Of a DNA stretch of 64,000 bases, positions 38,301 to 45,664 are shown piece after piece. Numbering within the stretch: position 1 is the stretch's first letter; each line of letters starts with the position of its first letter. Origin of the DNA: an uncultured Winogradskyella sp. Its GTDB lineage: Bacteria; Bacteroidota; Bacteroidia; Flavobacteriales; Flavobacteriaceae. Under the pieces are notes generated by a model. It ran no database searches and was not told where the DNA came from. It was given only the letters and a program-made list of their open reading frames with translations. The stretch spans positions 186,001 to 250,000 of the forward strand of contig NZ_CANLYI010000004.1 of NCBI RefSeq assembly GCF_947495255.1. Reading direction: 5' to 3'. A program made the position numbers and the translations under genes.

Positions 38301-39518
38301 AATCTTTTATCAAATGCTTTTAGATATACAAAAAAAGGAGGTATCATAAAACTTAATATTCTAAAACAGAATAATCAACTTGTGGTAGAAGTTGAAGATA
38401 ATGGTGTTGGAATTTCCGAAGAATATATTGAAAAAATCTTTGACCGTTTTTTTGAAGTACCAATTCATAACGAACCTCAAAAGAATTATAACAAAGGCTC
38501 TGGAATAGGACTTTCAATCGCTAAGAACATTGTTAAATTGCATAAAGGAACTATAACAGTTAAAAATAAAGTTAATGGAGGTGTGGTTTTTAAAGTAGAA
38601 TTACCTTTAGGAAGACTGCATCTTTCTGATGATGAGATAATTTCTGATTTTAAAATTAGCGACGATATAAGTCAGTATAAACCACAATTATCGCAACTTG
38701 AGATAAGTTTAGATGATTCTATTGATGATCAAATTATCGATGCCAATAAATTAACACTACTAATTGTTGAAGATCATGAACCATTACGTTCTTTTATTAA
38801 AAAGCTTCTCAAGAAAGACTATAATGTTTTAGAGGCCGAAAATGGAGAAGTAGCAATGAAAAAAGCTTTAGAAGCTATACCAGATTTAATTGTGAGTGAT
38901 GTTGTAATGCCTGTAATGGTTGGTACAGAACTCTGCGCAAAGATTAAAAGCAACATTAAAACAAGTCATATACCTGTAATTCTACTAACCTCTAGAACAT
39001 CTTTAATTTATAGATTGGAAGGATTAGAAAGTGGCGCAGATGAGTACATTAGTAAACCATTTAACATAAAGGAGTTTTTACTAAAAATAAATAACATTCT
39101 AGACTCTAGTGAAAGGTTGAAAGATAAATTTTCAAGCGAAGACTACCTAACACCTAGTGAAATTACAATGTCATCAATGGATGAAAAACTATTGAAAAAA
39201 GCGTTTGATATTGTAAATAAAAATATTTCAAACGAGCAATTTGATATTTCTACTTTTTGTTCTGAGCTTGGTGTCAGTAGAACAATGTTATTTACCAAAA
39301 TAAAAGCATGGGCTAATGTAACACCTAATGAATTCATTCAGATAACGAGAATGAAAAGAGCAGCTCAGTTACTAGAGCATAATAAGCTTAATATATCTCA
39401 AATATGTTATAAAGTTGGTTTTAAAAATCCAAAATATTTTAGTAAAACGTTTCAAAAAAGATATGGTTTAACACCTACTGATTATAGAAATAAGTTTTTT
39501 GATGATAATTTAGACTAA
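35376..39518 (+). CDS. hybrid two-component system sensor/regulator of the PUL
   Basis: A 1380-residue HTCS protein that senses an oligosaccharide in the periplasm and activates PUL genes. After a signal region, residues about 40-690 form two seven-bladed propellers of reg_prop repeats (WFGTRDGLNKYDG, WIGTYNGLNRY and others), then a Y_Y_Y domain (about 695-800). One helix follows (about 806-828), a HisKA domain with His863 in ISHEFRTPLT, an ATPase domain (NAFRYTKKGG, VEDNGVGI, GSGIGLSI), a receiver domain with Asp1175 in VSDVVMP, and an AraC-type HTH at about 1285-1375. It lies between the two arms and is the only regulator of the locus. Confidence 0.96.
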   Translation: MKRSFLNSNFTYMIRAFYIGVLTFALMSNVYAQNSNYKFKQISTSEGLSQSSVIAIHQDKIGQMWFGTRDGLNKYDGSNFTLYRNINNDSLSISNNDILSIKDDSEGFIWIGTYNGLNRYNPIQNNFTRYYRNSNNNSLRSNTVWCLEEIENEIWVGTTNGLSIYDKSKDQFNTIVYPDNETVNLSNTFITKILKTKKGDVWVATTKGLHKLLKRDANDFYFKSYHLQSVAKEPKSELMIQDILESKNGKIWVATKNEGILFYNYKTDALEKLNNKAFKELESNDFRALSIDKKGNLWMGANDGIYIYDSNKEVKLLSGQQNISKVKSLYTDSSGSMWVGTYYGGLSLWDEHNLNFANLHYNDIGKTLNYNVVSCIVTDNKQNVYLGTEGGGITILDSLNNRKNVINQDIFKGLKSDNVKSLLFLEKDYLLIGTFGNGLTILDLKSNKIVENYIPNKLYKLIENESVYCIKKGYDNTIWLGTFGQGLIKLNIEDKSFKVFKNKSNDLESLTSNRVRAILVDSKKRVWVGTQKGLNLMSGSSQFNSNSISHFFFNENTNSGDDILTIYEDSHNTIWVGTKAQGLFKYNGSNFNRVKIINKDNKVEIKSIHSIVEDDNNNLWLGSNQGIAKFEIKSNKTVIYNQTDGLLGKEFNDNAVLKIAANKFYFGGPSGVTYFEANKIHINENSPQVILTDFKIKNKSVSIEDNGILKKHISFTKSISLTYDNANFSINFSIPNFINSDNNLYSYRLIGVQDDWLTTKKNEAFYTIQKPGTYVFEVKGANNDVVWNERPTKLEIIVSPAPWRSWWAFTIYVLLIVASLMILMWFLKSRTKLKHELELEHVESERNEELNQAKLEFFTNISHEFRTPLTLILGPLQQILNDYRGSNKMHKKLLVIENNANHLLHLINRLMNFRKLENNQSKLQAAEGNIVKFLKEIYFSFTEHAKNGGYEYTIDTNSEEIFVFYDRVKLERVFYNLLSNAFRYTKKGGIIKLNILKQNNQLVVEVEDNGVGISEEYIEKIFDRFFEVPIHNEPQKNYNKGSGIGLSIAKNIVKLHKGTITVKNKVNGGVVFKVELPLGRLHLSDDEIISDFKISDDISQYKPQLSQLEISLDDSIDDQIIDANKLTLLIVEDHEPLRSFIKKLLKKDYNVLEAENGEVAMKKALEAIPDLIVSDVVMPVMVGTELCAKIKSNIKTSHIPVILLTSRTSLIYRLEGLESGADEYISKPFNIKEFLLKINNILDSSERLKDKFSSEDYLTPSEITMSSMDEKLLKKAFDIVNKNISNEQFDISTFCSELGVSRTMLFTKIKAWANVTPNEFIQITRMKRAAQLLEHNKLNISQICYKVGFKNPKYFSKTFQKRYGLTPTDYRNKFFDDNLD

Positions 39519-39578
39519 GATACTTTTAACGTACCACTTTTGAATTTCTATATCCGTTTTAGCTATTATTTTTATGGT

Positions 39579-39668
39579 ATGAAATCTAAACATAAAATAA
39601 ATTCAGTTATGGCTATTCTGATATTAGTAATTATCGGTCTAAGTGCATGGATTATATATTTAATATAG
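39579..39668 (+). CDS. possible 29-residue single-helix membrane peptide
   Basis: An ATG at 39579 opens a 29-codon frame, MKSKHKINSVMAILILVIIG and on to IIYLI, ending at TAG. It has a basic head and one hydrophobic helix, as many real small membrane proteins do. It lies between the HTCS gene and the acetylesterase, 24 bases before the latter. There is no direct evidence of translation and no family is known to me. It may be a real member of the locus or chance. Confidence 0.35.
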   Translation: MKSKHKINSVMAILILVIIGLSAWIIYLI

Positions 39669-39692
39669 ATTTATTATTTATAATTAACGATT

Positions 39693-41141
39693 ATGGTATT
39701 AAGCAAGAAAATTATTTTTATCCTTTTTTTAATTTTAAACTTTTGTTGTTTCTCTCAAACTACGTTACCTGTTTTTTTTAGTGATAATATGGTGTTACAA
39801 CAAAAAGATGATGTTGCGATTTGGGGAAATGATAAGCCAAACACAGTGGTGCATATTGAAACTGATTGGGGAATTATTGATTCTACAAAATCAGATAATA
39901 AAGGCAATTGGAAAATTGAGATTAAAACGCCAATTGCTTCCTATAAAAATTATAGTATTAATATATCAGGAAGTTCTACAATTGCATTAAAAAATGTCTT
40001 AATCGGTGAGGTGTGGTTTTGCTCAGGTCAATCTAATATGGAGATGACCATGCGTGGTTATTCTAATTCTCCTATTAGAGGATCAAATGAGTTTATTTTA
40101 AATTCAGAAAACAAAAACATTAGACTTTTTAAAGCCAAACGGCAAGCAAGTTTAAACCCGTTAGATAATGTTGTAGGCGATTGGAATGAAGCAACACCAT
40201 CTGCAGTTTATAATTTCAGTGCAGTAGGCTATTTATTTGCAAAAAAAATGCAGAAAATACTTCAAATACCTATAGGTATTATTTCCTCTAGTTGGGGAGG
40301 AACAAAGATAAAAGGATGGTCTTCAAAAGAAGCATTAGAAAAGTATGATTTCATTACGTTTCCCACTGAATTACCGGAAAAAGGTAAAAAGGAAAGAGAA
40401 ACACCAACGCTGCTATATAATGGAATGATTCATCCATTTCTTGGGTATAATATTAAAGGCATTTTATGGTATCAAGGAGAAACGGATAGATTTGAATATG
40501 AGAATTATAAAGAATTATTCCCTAACATGGTTAATTCATGGAGACGAGAATGGAATTTAGAAAAAGAAATTCCGTTTTACTATGTTCAAATAGCACCTTA
40601 TGATTATGCCACTAGAGATAAAACAGATAAGCCTAATAGTGCCTTGATTAGAGAGATACAAATGCAATCTTTATCTAAGATTAATAATGCTGGTATGGTC
40701 GTTACTGCAGATGTTGGGGATTGTGAAAATATTCATCCATCAGAAAAGAAAACTGTCGCAACTCGATTAGCATATTTAGCTTTAAAAAACAACTATGGTT
40801 TTACTCAAATTGGTGCACAAAGCCCTATTTATAAAGAAATGAAAATAGTTGGGGAATTTATAGAAATCATTTTTGATGATGAAACAGCAAAATCTGGTAA
40901 TGGGTTGTCGAGTAATCAAAAGGAACTTAGCGGTTTTTTAATTGCTGGTGAAGATAAAATATTTCATCCAGCTACGGTAATAATAACTAAAGATAGAACT
41001 TTAAAGGTTTTTAGTGAAAAAGTAAAATTTCCTATAGCGGTGAGGTATGGTTTTGACAATTGCTTTAAGGCATCTTTATTTAATACTACAAACTTACCAG
41101 TTTCGCCATTTAGAACAGATCAATGGGAAATAAAAGATTAA
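39693..41141 (+). CDS. SASA-type sialate O-acetylesterase (carbohydrate acetylesterase)
   Basis: A 482-residue exported SGNH-type esterase with signal MVLSKKIIFILFLILNFCCF. The nucleophile motif is CSGQSNME (Ser114), block II is SSWGGTKIKGW, and the late dyad lies in GDCENIHPSEK (Asp343, His348). The region KGILWYQGETDR is also conserved in this family. Such enzymes remove O-acetyl groups from sialic acid or plant and algal sugars. Here it fits an acetylated uronic polymer, together with the two deacetylase-like modules downstream. It converges on the PL14/PL20-like gene through a shared terminator. Confidence 0.88.
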   Translation: MVLSKKIIFILFLILNFCCFSQTTLPVFFSDNMVLQQKDDVAIWGNDKPNTVVHIETDWGIIDSTKSDNKGNWKIEIKTPIASYKNYSINISGSSTIALKNVLIGEVWFCSGQSNMEMTMRGYSNSPIRGSNEFILNSENKNIRLFKAKRQASLNPLDNVVGDWNEATPSAVYNFSAVGYLFAKKMQKILQIPIGIISSSWGGTKIKGWSSKEALEKYDFITFPTELPEKGKKERETPTLLYNGMIHPFLGYNIKGILWYQGETDRFEYENYKELFPNMVNSWRREWNLEKEIPFYYVQIAPYDYATRDKTDKPNSALIREIQMQSLSKINNAGMVVTADVGDCENIHPSEKKTVATRLAYLALKNNYGFTQIGAQSPIYKEMKIVGEFIEIIFDDETAKSGNGLSSNQKELSGFLIAGEDKIFHPATVIITKDRTLKVFSEKVKFPIAVRYGFDNCFKASLFNTTNLPVSPFRTDQWEIKD

Positions 41142-41199
41142 TCTTCTCAGAATAAAATAGTCTAAATACATAATAACCAAATATTTTATTCTGAGAAGA
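41142..41199. terminator. bidirectional terminator between convergent genes
   Basis: TCTTCTCAGAATAAAATA (41142-41159) is perfectly inverted at 41182-41199, an 18-bp stem with a 22-base loop. It directly follows the acetylesterase stop and precedes the stop of the convergent lyase gene by seven bases. The stem is AT-rich at the loop end, so each direction ends in A/T-rich sequence. Confidence 0.75.
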
Positions 41200-41206
41200 G
41201 ATTAAT

Positions 41207-42118
41207 TTAATTATATAAATACCATTTTAAATTATCAAAGTAAATAGACTGTGTACCCAAAGAACCACTCCAATCACTATTTCCGCCACCCCTGAAAGTA
41301 CTAAAATAAATATTAGTTATTTTTCGTTTCCATTCCGAAGTACTTCCAGACCATCTCATATTAGAGTCTTCCCATACAGTAGTATAATTTGTTCCATAGT
41401 TAGTGCTTACTTCCATTTTACCATATCCATCATTTGCGTTTCCAGCAGAGTTTGATTTTATAGTTAACCTAACTCTATAATTTGTATTATCCGTTATATT
41501 AAATTGGTTGGTGTTTAGTAATTCATTACCATAGGTTCCTGGCATATCTGCATGATAAATATATGGGAAAAGATAAGTTGAGCCACCATTGTTGGTGTAC
41601 CACATTATTCTAAAACTACCTCCTTCGTGATTTTCAGTAGCGTCTATAGAATTACCACCTGTAACTCCTCGTCCAATTGCATAACCAAAACCCAATTTGC
41701 CGCCTCTAGAGAAGTCAAAACCACTTTGAAATTTAACATCAAAATATAATTGATACCCAAAAGTGTTAGAAACATCAATATTTGCCTTCATACCCTGTCC
41801 ATAAGTTTCGGGTAATTTAAAATTTAACCTCCCTTTGTCTATAGCGTACATTTCTACGCTAGCTAAACCAGAGTCCCAGCCATTAATATCATTATTAAAT
41901 TCTGCCTCAGCATCTAAAGTGGTATTGAGGTCATGATTAAAAGTATTAAAATTTACATTTCCTGTATTGCTAATTGATTTGGCAACTATAATATCTTTTT
42001 CATTTTTTTTATCTGGCTCGTTATTGTCATCTTTTTCGCAACTAAATACAAGAGTAAATAATGAGATTAGACATAGAGCGCTTAACATTTTGGAACTTCT
42101 AATTTTCTGTGATGTCAT
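41207..42118 (-). CDS. PL14/PL20-like polysaccharide lyase lipoprotein
   Basis: A 303-residue lipoprotein. The signal MTSQKIRSSKMLSALCLISL...FSC ends at Cys27, and the acidic EKDDNNEPDKKNEK that follows may act as a surface-export signal. The mature part is a jelly roll with FSRGGKLGFGYAIGRG, SFRIMWYTN and YIYHADMPGTYG, which resemble the beta-sandwich alginate and glucuronan lyases of families PL14 and PL20; the choice between them is not secure. It is the only gene on the minus strand in this arm and is divergent from the T9SS protein gene. It probably cuts the polymer backbone at the cell surface. Confidence 0.6.
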   Translation of the reverse strand: MTSQKIRSSKMLSALCLISLFTLVFSCEKDDNNEPDKKNEKDIIVAKSISNTGNVNFNTFNHDLNTTLDAEAEFNNDINGWDSGLASVEMYAIDKGRLNFKLPETYGQGMKANIDVSNTFGYQLYFDVKFQSGFDFSRGGKLGFGYAIGRGVTGGNSIDATENHEGGSFRIMWYTNNGGSTYLFPYIYHADMPGTYGNELLNTNQFNITDNTNYRVRLTIKSNSAGNANDGYGKMEVSTNYGTNYTTVWEDSNMRWSGSTSEWKRKITNIYFSTFRGGGNSDWSGSLGTQSIYFDNLKWYLYN

Positions 42119-42415
42119 AATTTTAGATTTATAAGTTTATGGTTTAAAGCTAAGATGATTTTAGATTTGAATAATTCAAAATCAGGCAAGTAAATGTTCA
42201 AGTAAATTTAATTTGGTTAAGTATTTTAAAAATTTGAAGAAATAGTGATAACTCTTTCGTTAAACACTAGTCAATAAATAATTTCAAGCAACTGTAATTC
42301 AGTATCTTGTATTATTTTCGCCCTGTTTTTGAACTATTGTAATTGCGTTGCAGATTATTTTTATGAAAACTAATTATATGGTTTTATAAGCAACCATTAA
42401 AAAAAATAAAAAATT
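42119..42415. promoter_or_regulatory. divergent promoter region between the lyase-like lipoprotein and the T9SS protein
   Basis: A 297-base AT-rich gap separates two divergently transcribed secreted-protein genes. It must hold both promoters. Several partial matches to the -7 consensus occur, none with good spacing to a -33 TTG, which fits promoters that depend on the PUL regulator. No gene is seen. Confidence 0.35.
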
Positions 42416-43456
42416 ATGAAAGCAAAACTACAAACAAAGTTTTTTTTACTTTTCTTATTTACAGTACTGATATCACATGCTCAGCAAGTCTCTACTTTGC
42501 CTGCCTATGAGAGTTTTGATTATGACATTGGAACTCAATTAATAGCAGATGATGCTACAATTGGTTTAGGGTTTTGGAGTACTACGGGTCCAAGAGCTGG
42601 TGATGTAATCGTAGCTAGTTCACCTACATGGTCTACAATCACTGGTATTGATTTACCACAAGGAAATGCTATAGAATTTGCAGGCTCTGGGCTTAAGCCA
42701 GAGTTTTTATTTACACCTCAATTAGATTCTGATGATACTACTTATACATCTTGTTTAATTAAAGTAACTGATTTTTCTTCAATTAATGCTTCGGCATCTC
42801 GGTTTTTTGGTTTAGGAAAATTGAATAGTGGTGGTACAGTTTCTGGTGCGACTCACGTTTTTGTCAGAATCGACGCATCAGGAAATGGTTATAATTTAGG
42901 GTTTAATGCAAGTAATTCTAGCACAGGAGTTACTTGGGATTCTACAGTATTTGTTGCAGATCAGGAAGTTATGTTAGTTCTTTATCATGACAACACCAAC
43001 TCTGCTACCGATTCAAAAATATGGATTAATCCAGTTGTTAATGGAACAGAACCAACCCCAACTTGGGTAGGAGGGCCAAGAAACTTAACTGTAGATAGAA
43101 TTCAGATTTACCAACATAGTTCTACAAACACTCCTGCTATGATTTTAGACGAATTAAGAGTTGGTGAAACTTGGGGTGATGCCACTAAACCATCCATTTT
43201 AGGTGTTTCTGACTTAGAGTCTTCTTCTGAATTAAGAATATATCCAAACCCAGTTACAAGTGCAAGAGAATTGTTTATTGAGTCTTCTAATGAAGATAAA
43301 AAAGAGGTAAATATTTATAACCTTCTCGGACAAGAAGTTTTACAGAAAAGTATAGTTTCAGAATCAATTAATTTAACAGATTTAGCTTCAGGAACGTACA
43401 TAATTAAAATTACAGAAAACAATACAACAACCACAAAGAAGTTAGTTCTTCAATAG
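42416..43456 (+). CDS. secreted beta-sandwich protein with T9SS type A sorting domain
   Basis: A 346-residue protein with a signal peptide (MKAKLQTKFFLLFLFTVLIS...HAQ). Residues about 22-262 are beta-rich with GNAIEFAGSGL, LDELRVGETWGDAT and VDRIQIYQH, a pattern seen in many Flavobacterial secreted proteins of unknown binding specificity. The end (about 270-346) is a type IX sorting domain, with ELRIYPNPV, VNIYNLLGQEV and LASGTYIIKI. It is exported and attached to or released from the surface. It lies upstream of the lyase-deacetylase gene and is separated by a strong terminator. It may bind the substrate or cut it; no catalytic motif is recognised. Confidence 0.7.
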   Translation: MKAKLQTKFFLLFLFTVLISHAQQVSTLPAYESFDYDIGTQLIADDATIGLGFWSTTGPRAGDVIVASSPTWSTITGIDLPQGNAIEFAGSGLKPEFLFTPQLDSDDTTYTSCLIKVTDFSSINASASRFFGLGKLNSGGTVSGATHVFVRIDASGNGYNLGFNASNSSTGVTWDSTVFVADQEVMLVLYHDNTNSATDSKIWINPVVNGTEPTPTWVGGPRNLTVDRIQIYQHSSTNTPAMILDELRVGETWGDATKPSILGVSDLESSSELRIYPNPVTSARELFIESSNEDKKEVNIYNLLGQEVLQKSIVSESINLTDLASGTYIIKITENNTTTTKKLVLQ

Positions 43457-43481
43457 TATATATAATACATAGTTGCTAAAG

Positions 43482-43511
43482 ACACATTATTTTTATTAAT
43501 AATGTGTTTTT
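43482..43511 (+). terminator. intrinsic terminator after the T9SS protein gene
   Basis: Stem ACACATTATT/AATAATGTGT (43482-43491 and 43498-43507) with a 6-base loop runs into five T. It lies 25 bases after the stop and 22 bases before the next gene. Confidence 0.7.
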
Positions 43512-43532
43512 AGTTTACTATTACTTATACAA

Positions 43533-45548
43533 ATGAAATTTTCAATCAAGAATTTTTTAGCATTTTTAGTATTACTTATTAGTAATATTACTTATTGTCA
43601 AGTTAATTTAACGGCAGATGGTGTGGGTAATACCTATGAGTTAATTAACAACGTATTAGCGTATGGTTACACCTCTGTAGAAACGCCAGATTGTGGACAT
43701 AGTGAGTATGGTAGGCATATTGAAGAAGTCTGGGACACAGACTTAGAAAAGTATGTTTTTAAGTTTACCATGCATTTATCACCAGATAATGATCGTTGTA
43801 TTAATTTTAATCGTCAAAGAGTAGAAATAAAAACGTATTCTCCCTCTCCCGAAAACCTCAAGGGTACAATTAACGAGACTATAACTTATAAATGGAAATT
43901 TAAACTCGCTAATAATTTTCAGCCCTCATATAATTTTACACATATTCATCATATAAAATCAGTTGGAGGAGATGATGCTTTGCCTCTTTTTACTTTAACA
44001 CCACGTAAGGGTTCTCCTAATAAGTTAGAGCTCATTTATATAAAAGATGAATTTTCAGGAATAGATAAAAAAGCAATTGTAGATTTATCTAATTTTGAAG
44101 GAGAATGGGTAGAGGTTGTTGAAAAAATCAAAGTAGGCGAACATGGATTTTATTCAATTGTAATAGAAAAGGTAAGTGATGGAAATATACTTTTGTCGTA
44201 TAATAACGCTGATATAAGTACAATTAGAGCTGATAACAATTTTATTAGACCAAAATGGGGGATTTACAGAGGTCTTAATACACCTGCAGATTTAAGGGAT
44301 GAATCTGTGCTTTTTGCGGATTTTTCTATAACAGAAGCTCCGAGAAAAATTTTCTTAAAACTAGACGATGTGGTTGTAAATGATCACTCTGCAATGGCTT
44401 CGTCAACTCTTAATTATCTTAGAAATAATGATATAAAAGCAAGTTTTGGTTTAGTAGCAGATAGAAATGATGCATCTACGCTCAGTGTATGGAGTGAATA
44501 TTTAAATGAAAAAGATGATAATGGTAACAGGTTATTTGAAATTTGGAACCATGGCTTTGATCATTTAAATCCTGAATTTGATGGAACTTCTTATGCCTAT
44601 CAGAAAGCGCATTTTGAAAGCGCAGATAGTATTATGAATAATCTACTAAGGTTAAGAATGCACACTTTTGGTGCACCATTTAATCATAATGATGCAATTA
44701 CAAATTTGGTAATATCTGAAAATCCAAATTATAAAGTAACATTTTTTAATAACCCAGCACCAGATCCAACTATTGGAATAATAAACCTAACTAATAGGGT
44801 TAATATGGAAAATGGAACTGGTAATCCTCAATACAATTTTTTTGTATCAAATTATAACACTTATAAAAATACATATATAGATTATATGGTTTTACAAGGT
44901 CATCCAAATGTTTGGGATAGTAATGACCTAATTGAGTTTCAAAATATCATTAATTTTTTAATATCCGAAGGATGTGAATTTATCTTACCGTATGATTATT
45001 ATTTAGAGTTGCATCCAGATGTTTCACAGCCTAATTTATCTCAAAATATTGTTTTTCCAGATATACCGCTAAAGGCTTTAAATGATTTAGATTTTTCCCC
45101 AGAAGCAATGGCAAGTTCTGGTTTAGATGTTCTGTACAATAGTTCTAATCCTGAGGTGGCTATTATTCAAAATGGAGAAATCCATATTGAAAATGTAGGT
45201 TCTTCAATTATAACAGCTTCTCAAATGGGAAATGGCACTTATAAAACTGCAAATTATGTTTCTAGAGTTCTTAATGTAGAAGAGGGTAGCTTAAGTAACA
45301 CTGATATTATAGAGAAAGAAAGAATTGTTTCATATTTTCCTAATCCTACAGATTCAAATCTATTAATTAAAAGCTCTATTCCAATATTATCTGTTAAAGT
45401 ATATAATCTTTTAGGGCAAAAACTTTTAATATCTAATTTTAATGATACTAATGTAAAGGTAGATTTACGAATATTACCTCAATCAATATATCAGATAGTA
45501 ATAGAAACAATAAGAGGAAAAGAAATATTCAAGATAATTAAAGAATAA
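43533..45548 (+). CDS. PL28-like ulvan/glucuronate lyase fused to a polysaccharide deacetylase-like module, with T9SS sorting domain
   Basis: A 671-residue secreted fusion. After the signal, residues about 22-268 resemble PL28 ulvan lyases: ADGVGNTYELINNVLAYGY, VETPDCGHSEYGRHIEEV, DRCINFNRQRVEIKTY and FIRPKWGIYR. Residues about 268-495 are a CE4-type deacetylase-like module with FLKLDDVV (metal aspartates), IWNHGFDH (histidines), TFGAPFNHND and VLQGHPNVWD. An Ig-like linker (about 505-580) and a type IX sorting domain (YFPNPTDSN, VKVYNLLGQK) follow. The pairing suggests cutting and deacetylation of the same chain. PL28 is remembered from its sequence pattern, so treat the family number with care. 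Confidence 0.72.
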   Translation: MKFSIKNFLAFLVLLISNITYCQVNLTADGVGNTYELINNVLAYGYTSVETPDCGHSEYGRHIEEVWDTDLEKYVFKFTMHLSPDNDRCINFNRQRVEIKTYSPSPENLKGTINETITYKWKFKLANNFQPSYNFTHIHHIKSVGGDDALPLFTLTPRKGSPNKLELIYIKDEFSGIDKKAIVDLSNFEGEWVEVVEKIKVGEHGFYSIVIEKVSDGNILLSYNNADISTIRADNNFIRPKWGIYRGLNTPADLRDESVLFADFSITEAPRKIFLKLDDVVVNDHSAMASSTLNYLRNNDIKASFGLVADRNDASTLSVWSEYLNEKDDNGNRLFEIWNHGFDHLNPEFDGTSYAYQKAHFESADSIMNNLLRLRMHTFGAPFNHNDAITNLVISENPNYKVTFFNNPAPDPTIGIINLTNRVNMENGTGNPQYNFFVSNYNTYKNTYIDYMVLQGHPNVWDSNDLIEFQNIINFLISEGCEFILPYDYYLELHPDVSQPNLSQNIVFPDIPLKALNDLDFSPEAMASSGLDVLYNSSNPEVAIIQNGEIHIENVGSSIITASQMGNGTYKTANYVSRVLNVEEGSLSNTDIIEKERIVSYFPNPTDSNLLIKSSIPILSVKVYNLLGQKLLISNFNDTNVKVDLRILPQSIYQIVIETIRGKEIFKIIKE

Positions 45549-45664
45549 CAGTGTAACAAAGGCTTTTTTGCAATGAAAAGTACTATTTCACACCCATTTC
45601 TGTACTATAAAATTCCTTAGATACTCTAGCTTTGAAAGCACAACAATTATTAAACAATAATTAA

